Source: an uncultured Oscillospiraceae bacterium (lineage in GTDB: Bacteria > Bacillota > Clostridia > Oscillospirales > Ruminococcaceae). From it: DNA of 64,000 nt. The translations under genes and the position numbers were made by a program. Below, one piece after another: positions 9,013 through 17,196 of the stretch (position 1 is its first letter; the number at the start of each line of letters is the position of its first letter). The DNA lies in contig CAJJZS010000007.1 of NCBI GenBank assembly GCA_905197685.1, forward strand, positions 51,133 through 115,132. Direction: 5' to 3'. The notes beneath the pieces were generated by a model. The model was not told where the DNA came from. It ran no database searches and saw only the letters and a list, made by a program, of their open reading frames with translations.

Positions 9013-9398
9013 AGCGGTTCCTTCCTTTCGGGGGGCAGGGTTTGCAGGTAGCGGTTGATTTCTTCCAAAATCTGAGGAGCGGAAAATCCGCGGGATAACG
9101 CTTTGTCCACTGAGGCAAATAGTTCGTTTAAAGCGGATTTTCGCGGAATTTCCAAAGAAAGCAGGTTGGGGGAAACAAAGCTGCCTTTGCCGACAACAGT
9201 ATAGATAATTCCCTGACGCTCCAATTCCTGGTAGGCTTTTGCAACGGTATTGGGGTTGACGCCCACCTGACGCGCCAAAGTACGCACCGAGGGCAGCTGT
9301 TGGTTTTCCTGCAAAACCCCTAACAGGGACAGATGAAGAATCTGTTCGGCTAATTGTTCATAAATCGGGGTACGGCTTTGCAAATCTAATGTTATCAC
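9009..9398 (-). CDS. GntR-family regulator, YtrA subfamily
   Basis: 129 residues: an N-terminal winged helix (PIYEQLAEQI, LPSVRTLARQVGVNPNTVAKAYQELERQGI) and the short C-terminal tail that defines YtrA-type repressors. Such proteins control the ABC operon they lead, usually in response to cell-wall stress. First gene of the operon, expressed from the promoter at 9454-9482. An AT-rich stretch just downstream of that promoter (about 9420-9450) with repeated TATTA/TAATA elements is the likely operator. Confidence 0.9.
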   Translation of the reverse strand: MITLDLQSRTPIYEQLAEQILHLSLLGVLQENQQLPSVRTLARQVGVNPNTVAKAYQELERQGIIYTVVGKGSFVSPNLLSLEIPRKSALNELFASVDKALSRGFSAPQILEEINRYLQTLPPERKEPL

Positions 9399-9453
9399 AA
9401 AATTACCTCCGCAGTAACCGTATTAAGTGTATTAGTTTTAATAGTATAGTTGT

Positions 9454-9482
9454 ATTGTAACAAAATATTTTACTGTTGTCAA
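9454..9482 (-). promoter_or_regulatory. Promoter of the gntR-ABC operon
   Basis: On the minus strand TTGACA (9482-9477) and TACAAT (9459-9454) are 17 bases apart. Confidence 0.75.
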
Positions 9483-9487
9483 CATAA

Positions 9488-9527
9488 AAACAGGGATTGG
9501 GAGAATTTTTTCTCCCAATCCCTGTTT
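9488..9527 (-). terminator. Terminator of the rrf2 gene
   Basis: A perfect 17-base-pair stem (9488-9504 with 9511-9527), followed on the minus strand by a T run. Confidence 0.88.
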
Positions 9528-9537
9528 AAAAACGGAA

Positions 9538-9936
9538 TTATTTGGTCAGTTCGGCAAAGTTATAAGAATAAAGTTTTTCGCGTACATCATTGGAAATTTC
9601 ACGAAAAATTTTCTGAAAGCGGCAGCAGCGGTCTTTGTGTCTGGTACAAGCATATTCGCTGGATACACAGCGGCTGAGAGTAAATTTACCTTCAATCGTT
9701 TCAATGACCTCGCCCAAAGTAATTTCCTCTAAAGGACGTCCGATTTCATAACCGCCCTGTGTTCCTTTAAAGGATTTGATGATACCGGCGGCTACCAGTT
9801 TGCGTAAAATTTTCAGCGAAAAACGCAGGGTAACCCCTGTCATTTCGGAAATGGTTTTGGCGTCCAGGCGTTTTTGGCTGCGCGCTAAAGTATCTACAAT
9901 GCGGATTGCATAATCAGTCTCTAAAGTAAAATACAT
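9538..9936 (-). CDS. Rrf2-family regulator with cysteine cluster
   Basis: 132 residues from the ATG at 9936, which has GAGGTGAG upstream. The N-terminal winged helix (YFTLETDYAIRI, TISEMTGVTLRFSLKILRKL) and GTQGGYEIGR wing are typical Rrf2 features. Four cysteines at 90, 97, 104 and 105 lie where IscR and NsrR hold an iron-sulphur cluster, so it may sense iron-sulphur status, oxygen or NO. It is monocistronic; a perfect palindrome next to its own -10 box argues for autoregulation. Targets are unknown. Confidence 0.9.
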   Translation of the reverse strand: MYFTLETDYAIRIVDTLARSQKRLDAKTISEMTGVTLRFSLKILRKLVAAGIIKSFKGTQGGYEIGRPLEEITLGEVIETIEGKFTLSRCVSSEYACTRHKDRCCRFQKIFREISNDVREKLYSYNFAELTK

Positions 9937-9984
9937 TTTCTCACCTCTTACCACATCCATTTATTTTACCCAAAGAGAATATAC

Positions 9985-10030
9985 ACTAAAATTACCTTTT
10001 TAGTATACGATATACTTTGTCGATTGTCAA
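9985..10030 (-). promoter_or_regulatory. rrf2 promoter with a perfect palindromic operator
   Basis: Minus-strand TTGACA (10030-10025) and TATACT (10007-10002), spacer 17. The inverted repeat ACTAAAA (9985-9991), TTTTAGT (9998-10004) with a 6-base centre overlaps the -10 box and the start point. Confidence 0.75.
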
Positions 10031-10066
10031 GTATTGTTTTTGACAAGGAAAAAAGCCGAAAAATAA

Positions 10067-10105
10067 AACTGCCCTTAAAGATTGTCAAAATCTTTAAGGG
10101 CAGTT
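10067..10105 (-). terminator. Terminator after rpoD
   Basis: A perfect 17-base-pair stem (10067-10083 with 10089-10105) with a short loop and a T-rich tail on the minus strand, directly downstream of the rpoD stop. Confidence 0.9.
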
Positions 10106-10115
10106 CAAAAACAGT

Positions 10116-11198
10116 TTAGTCTAAAAAGTCTTTCAAGCGTTTGCTTCTGCTTGGGTGACGCAGCTTGCGCAGCGCCTTTGCTTCAATCTGACGGATACGC
10201 TCGCGGGTAACGTTAAACTCTTTTCCGACCTCTTCCAAAGTGCGGTTTCTGCCATCTTCCAGACCGAAACGGAGTTCCAGTACTTTCTTTTCCCTTGGAG
10301 TAAGGGTGGAAAGCACATCTTCCAACTGTTCTTTTAGCAAAGTGTGGGAAGCGGCGTCTGCCGGAGCGGGCGCATCGGAATCTTCGATAAAGTCACCGAG
10401 GTGGCTGTCCTCCTCTTCACCGATTGGGGTTTCCAGAGAAACAGGTTCCTGCGCAACGCGCATGATTTCACGAACTTTGTCGATTGGCATATCCAGTTCT
10501 TCGGCAATTTCTTCCGCTGTCGGATCGTGTCCGTTTTTATGCAGCAACTGGCTGGAAACCTTTTTTACCTTGTTGATGGTTTCTACCATATGCACCGGAA
10601 TACGAATGGTTCTTGCCTGATCGGCGATTGCACGGGTAATTGCCTGACGAATCCACCAGGTTGCATAGGTGGAAAATTTAAATCCCTTGGTGTGGTCAAA
10701 TTTTTCCACCGCTTTGATTAAGCCGAGGTTGCCTTCCTGAATCAAATCTAGGAACTGCATTCCGCGTCCGACATAGCGTTTTGCGATGCTGACAACCAGA
10801 CGAAGGTTTGCCTCGGAAAGGCGCTTTCTTGCATACGGGTCGCCCTGCGCCATGCGCTCTGCCAGTTCAATTTCCTCTTCCGGAGTCAGCAGCGGTACTC
10901 TGCCAATCTCTTTCAGATACACCTTGACAGGGTCATCAATACTGATGCCGTCTACCGACAGCAAGGTTTCGTCATCTTTGTCTGCATCTAAATCCTTACT
11001 GTCAAAGTCGGAAAGGTCGATGTCGTCCACAATGTCGATGTTCAGCGATTCCAATGTATCGTACAGTTTATCTACCTTTTCTACATCAAAATCAAGCTGT
11101 TCCAGCGCATCGTTGATTTCACGGGTAGTGACCTTGCCGTTTGCTTTTCCGTTTTCAATCAGACTGCGGATAACTGATTTTTTGTCTTTTACTGCCAA
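10116..11198 (-). CDS. rpoD: RNA polymerase primary sigma factor
   Basis: 360 residues, a typical Gram-positive SigA: region 1.1 (about 1-75), region 1.2 with DDPVKVYLKEIGRVPLLT, region 2 with the core-binding and -10 recognition helices (FSTYATWWIRQAITRAI), region 3, and region 4 with the HTH VTRERIRQIEAKALRKL. The start is TTG at 11198, one base after the dnaG stop and behind a perfect AGGAGG. It directs most housekeeping transcription; the many TTGACA-17-TATAAT promoters in this window fit it. Operon dnaG-rpoD is conserved in Firmicutes. Confidence 0.97.
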   Translation of the reverse strand: MAVKDKKSVIRSLIENGKANGKVTTREINDALEQLDFDVEKVDKLYDTLESLNIDIVDDIDLSDFDSKDLDADKDDETLLSVDGISIDDPVKVYLKEIGRVPLLTPEEEIELAERMAQGDPYARKRLSEANLRLVVSIAKRYVGRGMQFLDLIQEGNLGLIKAVEKFDHTKGFKFSTYATWWIRQAITRAIADQARTIRIPVHMVETINKVKKVSSQLLHKNGHDPTAEEIAEELDMPIDKVREIMRVAQEPVSLETPIGEEEDSHLGDFIEDSDAPAPADAASHTLLKEQLEDVLSTLTPREKKVLELRFGLEDGRNRTLEEVGKEFNVTRERIRQIEAKALRKLRHPSRSKRLKDFLD

Positions 11199-11199
11199 A

Positions 11200-12966
11200 C
11201 TAACTCCTCCTGTTTTTTTTCGCTGCCAACTGTTTGATGTACGCTCCTAAATCGTCATCAGACATTTGGGCAACTTCCTTTTCTGTTTTTACATTTCTGT
11301 GCTCTATCAAAATCGCGATGTAATCACGAATTGCCGCCTCATCGCAGCGTTGAGAAGGCGCGGTGGCAAGGATAGCGGATACCCTGCCCATCGCCTGCTC
11401 GGAAAGTTCGGAGGAAAGATCCAGCATCTCTACCGAAAGCCCGGCAGAAAGCCGCTGAGCAAATACATGGTACAGCTCGCGGTTGATGTCGGTTACAAAA
11501 TCCTCCTCCCGAATTTCGGAACTGAGCGTATGAAAGAAATCGGGATTTTTCATCAGACAATATAAAATACCTTCTTCTGCCATCGCATAGCGCAGATTTC
11601 CGCGGCGCTGAAGGTCATTTTTGGCAGCAGCCATATTGCCGATATAGATGTTGGTGTCCGCCCTTTGGCGGCGGTTTTCCTTATAGCGTTCCCGTTTATC
11701 CAGCGATTGAATCTGCGCGTGGATTGCCTGCGGGGAAATTTTAAGCTCATTGGCGGTTTGAGAGAGGTAAACCTCACGCTCCACCGGGTTGCGGATTCCG
11801 GCAAACAGTTTGCAGGCTTCTTTTAAAAAGCCAACCTTACCGTCGGCAGAACGAATGTCATAGTTTTGCCGCAGTTTGTTCAGTTCAAACTCAACGGCGT
11901 TGCGGCTGCTGTCCAGCAGCATGGCAAAGCGTTCTCTGCCATATTTTTGCAAAAATTCGTCTGGATCTTTTGCTCCGCTCATCGACAAAACCCCCACCTT
12001 TACGCCAACTTCATCGAAGATGTTAAGGGCTCGCTTGGTAGCAGCCTGTCCCGGACCGTCCGAGTCATAGGCAAGAATAATGCGATCGGCATATTGGGAA
12101 ATCAACCGTGCCTGCTCTTCGGTCAGCGCAGTGCCCAGGGTGGCGACTGCATTGTCAAATCCCGCCTGATGTAGAGCGATCACATCCATATATCCCTCGG
12201 CTAAAATTAAGCCGGGCAATTTGGAGGTTTTTGCAAAATTTAAAGCGAACAGATTTTTACTCTTTTTAAAAACCGGAGTGTCGCTGGTATTCAGATATTT
12301 TGCGCTGCTGTCATCCAACGCTCTTCCTCCGAATGCGACGACATTTCCGCGCAGGTCAATAATGGGGAACATAACGCGGTTGCGGAAGCGGTCAAACACG
12401 CCGCCCTTTTTGCTTTCGGAGGCAACATTGGCGGCGACCATCTCCTGTTCCGAAAAGCCTTTGGATTTTAAAAAATTGCACAGGTCATGCCAACCGGCGG
12501 GGGAATACCCCAAACCGAAATGTCGGATAGTTTTGCGGTCGCGTCCGCGGCGAATCAGATACTCATACGCAGTTTTTCCCTGTTCCGACATGAGACAACT
12601 ATGAAAAAAGCGGGCAGTTTCCCGATTGATTTCCAAAATCCGCTTGCGCAAAGCAGAACGATCGTCCGAATCGGAATCTTCGGGAACAGTCATACCGCAT
12701 TTTTGAGCAAGCAGGCGAACCGCTTCCATATACTCTAAATTTTCAATTTTTCTGATAAAGGTAATAACATCTCCGCCGGCTCCGCAGCCAAAGCAATAGA
12801 AGGACTGGGTCTGCGGATAAACAAAGAAAGAGGGTGATTTTTCGGAGTGAAAAGGGCAAAGTCCGGTAAAATACCGCCCTTTTTTCTTTAAAGAAACGTA
12901 GGAAGAAACAATTTGTTCAATGTCGCTGTATTGTTTGAGCTGTTGAATAAAAGCGTCCGAAATCAC
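11200..12966 (-). CDS. dnaG: DNA primase
   Basis: 588 residues. The N-terminal zinc-binding site is Cys37, His40, Cys58, Cys61; the TOPRIM catalytic core contains LILAEGYMDVIALHQ and LAYDSDGPGQ; the C-terminal part should contact DnaB helicase. It makes the RNA primers for replication. The start is GTG at 12966 with AGGAGGGT upstream. The last codons hold the ribosome site of rpoD, so the two genes are coupled. Confidence 0.97.
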   Translation of the reverse strand: MISDAFIQQLKQYSDIEQIVSSYVSLKKKGRYFTGLCPFHSEKSPSFFVYPQTQSFYCFGCGAGGDVITFIRKIENLEYMEAVRLLAQKCGMTVPEDSDSDDRSALRKRILEINRETARFFHSCLMSEQGKTAYEYLIRRGRDRKTIRHFGLGYSPAGWHDLCNFLKSKGFSEQEMVAANVASESKKGGVFDRFRNRVMFPIIDLRGNVVAFGGRALDDSSAKYLNTSDTPVFKKSKNLFALNFAKTSKLPGLILAEGYMDVIALHQAGFDNAVATLGTALTEEQARLISQYADRIILAYDSDGPGQAATKRALNIFDEVGVKVGVLSMSGAKDPDEFLQKYGRERFAMLLDSSRNAVEFELNKLRQNYDIRSADGKVGFLKEACKLFAGIRNPVEREVYLSQTANELKISPQAIHAQIQSLDKRERYKENRRQRADTNIYIGNMAAAKNDLQRRGNLRYAMAEEGILYCLMKNPDFFHTLSSEIREEDFVTDINRELYHVFAQRLSAGLSVEMLDLSSELSEQAMGRVSAILATAPSQRCDEAAIRDYIAILIEHRNVKTEKEVAQMSDDDLGAYIKQLAAKKNRRS

Positions 12967-13163
12967 GGGAAAAACCCTCCTTTCTTCATTCTATTTATTA
13001 TATACTCAAAAAGATTGATTTTTCCTGCAAGAAATTTAAAATTTCGGAAAACTTGACAAGTTTATCGAAAATAAATCGAGATTATTGTGGAGAATGATTG
13101 GTAAAATGGGAGGATTTAGGAAAAAATCCTCGCTTTTTGCCTCCCTGTTAAAGCAAATAAATA

Positions 13164-13189
13164 ACGGGAGGCAATTTTGCCTCCCGTTT
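13164..13189 (-). terminator. Terminator after murA
   Basis: An 11-base-pair GC-rich stem (13164-13174 with 13179-13189) and an ATTT loop, 13 bases after the murA stop, with a moderately T-rich tail on the minus strand. Confidence 0.7.
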
Positions 13190-13201
13190 GCGTTTTTTAT
13201 T

Positions 13202-14485
13202 TTATGCGTTTTTTGCAAAAACAGCATCGGGGATATTTACTTTTTTAATGTCGGCGCCTAAATTTCGCAATTTACCGATGAGATCCTCATAGCCGCGTTC
13301 AACCCAATGGATATCCTCAATTTCGGAGGTTCCTTTTGCGCTTAATGCAGCCTGCACCATTGCGATTCCGGCGCGCAAATCCAACGCTTTTACCTGAGCG
13401 CCGCTGAGTTGTTCAACGCCTTCCACAACGGCAACCTTGCCGTCTACCTGGATTTTAGCCCCCATGCGGCGCAGTTCATCTACATATTTAAAGCGGCTGT
13501 CCCACACTCCTTCGGTTACGATACTGGTACCTTTTGCAATCGAGAGGAGGGTAGTCATCTGCGGCTGCATATCGGTGGGGAAACCGGGGTGCGGCAGCGT
13601 CTTTACATTCGTCTTGTTTAAATCGCCGGTTCTGCGAATCAAGATCGCATCATCAAATTCCTGAATGTCGCAGCCCGCCTGAACGAGCTTGTCGGTGATG
13701 GACTCCAGGTGTTTTGGAATAACATTTTTAATCAGGACCTCTCCTCCGGTTGCGGCGGTGATGGTCATATAGGTTCCCGCTTCAATCTGGTCGGGGATAA
13801 TCGGATAGGTAGCGCCGTGCATAATGTCTACACCGTGGATTTTAATTACATCGGTTCCGGCTCCGCGGATATCTGCGCCCATCGAGTTTAAGAAGTTTGC
13901 AAGGTCTACGATATGCGGTTCCTTTGCGGCATTTTCTAAAATGGTCAGTCCTTTTGCGCGAACGGCTGCCAACATAATGTTGACGGTAGCGCCCACAGAC
14001 ACCACGTCCAGATAGATATGCGCGCCGAAAAGTTCTTCGCTTTGCGCGTTGATAAAGCCGTAATCTGTGGTGACAGAGGCTCCCAGAGCCTCAAAGCCTT
14101 TGATGTGCTGGTCAATCGGACGAACGCCGAAATTACAGCCGCCCGGGGGGGAAACATGCGCCTCGCCGAAGCGTCCCAGAAAAGCTCCGAGAAAATAATA
14201 GGACGCGCGAAGATGCCGTGCAGATTCATACGGGACAACCGGTTCGGTGATATTTCTGGTGTCGATTTCGACTGTGTTTTTGGCAAGGTAACGAACCTTT
14301 GCGCCCAAGTCGGTTAATATCTGAAACAGGATAGTAACATCGCTGATATTTGGTACATTTTCAATGACACAGACATCCTGTGCCAATACGGTTGCAGGAA
14401 TGATGGCAACCGCAGCATTTTTAGCTCCACTGATTTCCACTTCCCCATGAAGCGGATTTCCGCCGTTAACGATATATTTTTCCAA
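13202..14485 (-). CDS. murA: UDP-N-acetylglucosamine 1-carboxyvinyltransferase
   Basis: 427 residues, full length. It transfers enolpyruvate to UDP-GlcNAc, the first committed step of peptidoglycan synthesis. Lys22-Asn23 (SGAKNAA) and the loop cysteine Cys117 in PPGGCNFGVRP, the residue attacked by fosfomycin, are present, so fosfomycin sensitivity at this target is expected. Firmicutes often have two MurA paralogues; only one is visible here. It is transcribed alone. Confidence 0.96.
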   Translation of the reverse strand: MEKYIVNGGNPLHGEVEISGAKNAAVAIIPATVLAQDVCVIENVPNISDVTILFQILTDLGAKVRYLAKNTVEIDTRNITEPVVPYESARHLRASYYFLGAFLGRFGEAHVSPPGGCNFGVRPIDQHIKGFEALGASVTTDYGFINAQSEELFGAHIYLDVVSVGATVNIMLAAVRAKGLTILENAAKEPHIVDLANFLNSMGADIRGAGTDVIKIHGVDIMHGATYPIIPDQIEAGTYMTITAATGGEVLIKNVIPKHLESITDKLVQAGCDIQEFDDAILIRRTGDLNKTNVKTLPHPGFPTDMQPQMTTLLSIAKGTSIVTEGVWDSRFKYVDELRRMGAKIQVDGKVAVVEGVEQLSGAQVKALDLRAGIAMVQAALSAKGTSEIEDIHWVERGYEDLIGKLRNLGADIKKVNIPDAVFAKNA

Positions 14486-14654
14486 GGCTGACTCCCCTTA
14501 TTTTCTTTTTTCCCCGGCAGAGATAGTATAACCTCAAAGATGAAGAAATACTACCTGCCGTGTTTCTTTCCCAGATTTTTGCGGCAAACGCGCCGCAGGA
14601 AAGAAGATTCATCCAAGCACTTCATAACGCTGAATCGTTTCCAAAACAAAAAAA

Positions 14655-15587
14655 TTATTTAAACATATCTTTTTTCCATAAAATAAGCACACAAACAATA
14701 ACCATGATGGCTGCCAACACCATAGTAAACCAGAAATGGGGCAGCGGCAAACCGTCCACATTCATTCCGTATAAACCGAACACCATGTTTGGCAGTTCCA
14801 GTACGATAGTAAGCGCGGTCAAGACCTTCATGATAATATTCAGATTGTTGGAGATAATGGAGGAAAAGGCGTCCATCGTGTTGGAAAGGACGTTGGAGTA
14901 GATGGAACACATCTCAATAGCCTGCTTTACTTCGATGATGACGTCCTCAAGCAGTTCTTCGTCCTCGTCATACAGCTTGATGATTCGTCCGCGCAGGATT
15001 TTTTCCAGCGTCACTTCGTTGGACTTTAGGGAAGTGGAAAAATAAACCAATGATTTTTCCAGTCCCAATATCTGTACCAGTTCCTTATTTCGCATGGTTT
15101 TATGCAAAAGATTCTCCGTTGTATATGAAATTTTGTCTATCTGTTTTAAATATTGCAGGAATCGAGTTGCAATTCGCAGCAAAATGCTCAATAAAAAGTG
15201 TGTGCGCATATGAGTCTGAATATTTTTGACAAGACCCTGACTGATTTCGGTAATCACTGCGTTTTCCCGCAGACAAACCGTTGTGATAAAGCGATTGTTG
15301 GAAATAATTGCCATAGGCATGGTAGAATAGACAACGGTTTTTTCCTCGTCCTGTTTTTCTGCGGTCGGAACGTCAACGATAACCAGCGTTTGGTTGTCCT
15401 CCGATTCGACACGGGAGCTTTCCTCCTCGTCCAGCGCGGCGCGGACAAAATCCTGTTCCAGTCCCAGAATATCTACCAGATAACGTACTTCCTGTTCGGT
15501 CGGGCAGATTGCGCACACCCAGCAGCCGTCTTCTACTGCATGAATCTGTCTGACACGGTTATCCATTGTTTTATAAAAATTGAGCAT
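14655..15587 (-). CDS. corA: CorA-family magnesium/cobalt transporter
   Basis: 310 residues: a large cytosolic domain with a long helix, then two membrane helices at the end linked by the signature GMN loop (LYGMNVDGLP). CorA pentamers carry Mg2+ (and Co2+) inwards. I chose the ATG at 15587, eight bases after GGAGGG; a GTG one codon earlier (15590) is possible. The gene is preceded by a leader of more than 200 bases containing a 26-codon reading frame with its own ribosome site. Confidence 0.93.
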   Translation of the reverse strand: MLNFYKTMDNRVRQIHAVEDGCWVCAICPTEQEVRYLVDILGLEQDFVRAALDEEESSRVESEDNQTLVIVDVPTAEKQDEEKTVVYSTMPMAIISNNRFITTVCLRENAVITEISQGLVKNIQTHMRTHFLLSILLRIATRFLQYLKQIDKISYTTENLLHKTMRNKELVQILGLEKSLVYFSTSLKSNEVTLEKILRGRIIKLYDEDEELLEDVIIEVKQAIEMCSIYSNVLSNTMDAFSSIISNNLNIIMKVLTALTIVLELPNMVFGLYGMNVDGLPLPHFWFTMVLAAIMVIVCVLILWKKDMFK

Positions 15588-15608
15588 CACCGGCTCCCTC
15601 CTGTTGCA

Positions 15609-15689
15609 TTAGGGCAGCACAGCGAGAAGCGCAGCCCCATTTTTGTTTTGTTGCTGTGTAACGGAACAGCCTAACGGGTCAGGCTTCAA
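15609..15689 (-). CDS. Probable 26-residue leader peptide upstream of corA
   Basis: A TTG codon at 15689, five bases after AAGAGGTGAG, opens a 26-codon frame ending in TAA at 15609, 21 bases before corA. An in-frame stop precedes the TTG, so this is the only possible start. The peptide begins (M)KPDPLGC and ends in GAALLAVLP. The RNA can form AGCCT/AGGCT and ACAGC/GCTGT pairings inside the frame. The early Pro-Asp-Pro recalls the Mg2+-sensing mgtL leader of Salmonella. Translation is inferred; no codon-usage test is possible at this length. Confidence 0.5.
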   Translation of the reverse strand: MKPDPLGCSVTQQQNKNGAALLAVLP

Positions 15690-15941
15690 AAATACTCACC
15701 TCTTACCATCTTGTTTGTGGAATTTGAAATAAAGAATCGACCGTTTCGGGTTGCCGCAAGTCCCCAAAAAAGGGCGCAGCAAGCTCAAGCGTTTCTTTAT
15801 AACAGTCTTATTATATCATAAACCGGATTGATTGCAATATTAAGTTTGCCACTTAAGAAAAAGAAATTACAAAGAAAGGGGAAAACAGGAAAATATTTCA
15901 TGAAAAAAGGCGGCAGCTGCCGCCTTTTGGAGTTATCGGAG
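15690..15941. other. corA leader and spacer to the yigZ gene
   Basis: Minus-strand promoter region of corA, T-rich near 15800-15840, with a TATAAT-like TATAATAAG (about 15817-15809). The bases up to 15690 form the untranslated leader; I found no match to the M-box or to any other named riboswitch. Confidence 0.4.
15905..15928 (-). terminator. Terminator after the yigZ-family gene
   Basis: A 24-base perfect palindrome with GGCGGCAG/CTGCCGCC core flanked by A4 and T4, 13 bases beyond the stop. Confidence 0.75.
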
Positions 15942-16559
15942 TTAAAAGAAATCAAAACGTTCTTCTATTTTTTGAGGAACGACCAAAGCAGCGCTTAATT
16001 CGGTGACTTCCTTGATAAAGCGTTCGCACTGGTCAGCTTTAAACAGAACCTTTAGGTTGACCGTTACGCCAAAGTCGCTGGACTCTACCCGACAGATATA
16101 ATTAGGCAGGATATAGTTGATTTTTCCGTAAAAGGAATAATCCAAATCCATATTCAGTAAAACGCAGGTAGTCATCAACTTGCGCTGCGCGGCGTCTACG
16201 GCAATCTTTGCTCCGTGGGAATAGGCTCTGACCAGTCCTCCCGCACCTAACAGAATACCGCCGAAGTAGCGGGTTACCACAACGGCAACATCGGTTAAAC
16301 CTTCCTTTTCAAGGCAGTCCAGCATCGGAACGCCGGCAGTCCCCTGAGGTTCTCCGTCATCGGAATATCGCTTAACCCCGTTTTTGAGGAGATAGGCGTA
16401 GGTGTTGTGGGTGGCATCACGGTGTTTTTGTTTGATTTCATTGATAAAATCCAACGCCTGCTGTTCGGTTTCTACCGGGGCGATGAATCCGATAAAGCGG
16501 GATTTTCGCTCGGTAAATTCATCTTCGGCGCGGTCATGAATGGTAGTGTACTCCAGCAT
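15942..16559 (-). CDS. YigZ/IMPACT family protein
   Basis: 205 residues. The N-terminal half shows the UPF0029 signature (SDDGEPQGTAGVPML, then TRYFGGILLGAGGLVRAY) and the C-terminal half the small YigZ add-on domain. The family is conserved in bacteria and related to eukaryotic IMPACT; its biochemical role is unsettled, with a link to translation suggested by the fold. The start at 16559 is behind GAGGGGGA; an ATG six codons upstream is less well placed. The gene is alone. Confidence 0.9.
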   Translation of the reverse strand: MLEYTTIHDRAEDEFTERKSRFIGFIAPVETEQQALDFINEIKQKHRDATHNTYAYLLKNGVKRYSDDGEPQGTAGVPMLDCLEKEGLTDVAVVVTRYFGGILLGAGGLVRAYSHGAKIAVDAAQRKLMTTCVLLNMDLDYSFYGKINYILPNYICRVESSDFGVTVNLKVLFKADQCERFIKEVTELSAALVVPQKIEERFDFF

Positions 16560-16643
16560 AATTTTCCCCCTCGGCATATTTTGGGCGTGGATACAACAAA
16601 AGGCAATGCTGACGCATTGCCTTGCTTGCTGTAAAGTCTAAAC

Positions 16644-16850
16644 TTATTTGTTGTTGAGACCGAAACGCTTGTTGAAACGATCTACACGACCGCCGGTATC
16701 AACCAGTTTCTGTCTGCCTGTGAAGAAAGGATGACACTTTGAACAAATTTCAACGCGCAGATCCTTTTTTGTAGAACGAGTTTCAAATTCTGCACCGCAT
16801 GCACATTTGATAACGGTTGGCTCATACTGTGGATGGATTCCCTGTTTCAT
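16644..16850 (-). CDS. rpmE: 50S ribosomal protein L31
   Basis: 68 residues. Zinc-binding cysteines Cys16, Cys18, Cys36 and Cys39 mark the metal-binding (C+) form, which Firmicutes often back up with a cysteine-free paralogue under zinc starvation. RPL31 bridges the ribosomal subunits. Monocistronic, with its own promoter at 16897-16925. Confidence 0.96.
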   Translation of the reverse strand: MKQGIHPQYEPTVIKCACGAEFETRSTKKDLRVEICSKCHPFFTGRQKLVDTGGRVDRFNKRFGLNNK

Positions 16851-16896
16851 CTTAGATAGTCACCTCTTTCTGGAAATACATAAAATAACAAAATAA

Positions 16897-16925
16897 ATAG
16901 TACCACATCAAAGTCAAAATTGCAA
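16897..16925 (-). promoter_or_regulatory. rpmE promoter
   Basis: Minus-strand TTGCAA (16925-16920) and TACTAT (16902-16897), spacer 17. The remaining bases up to 17196 hold no gene. Confidence 0.6.
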
Positions 16926-17107
16926 GCTGTTTTTTGCAGGAAATCGCTCGAAAAGCAGGAAAATTTTTGTATAAAAAGCGCTTTTCACCGCTTTCAACAG
17001 TAATTTAACAGAAAAGCAAACAATTTTCCCCGACAGTAAAGGTAGAAAAGAAAAAATAAGAGGAAATATTTGTATATTATGCCGGATTTGTATTTTCTAC
17101 AAATATC

Positions 17108-17136
17108 TGGAAAAGAAGATAGGACTGTGCTATAAT
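17108..17136 (+). promoter_or_regulatory. Promoter of the VanW-dltA-dltC operon
   Basis: Perfect TATAAT at 17131-17136 with a weak -35 TGGAAA at 17108-17113 and a 17-base spacer, about 60 bases before the VanW-family gene. Confidence 0.55.
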
Positions 17137-17196
17137 ATAAGAAAAAACAGGAATTTTATCGAAAAATATTGCTTGCAACGGGGAGGGAAAACGGGA

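Noticed and set aside
15609..15720. M-box magnesium riboswitch in the corA leader
   Set aside because: The characteristic M-box segments are absent; the leader reading frame explains the region better.
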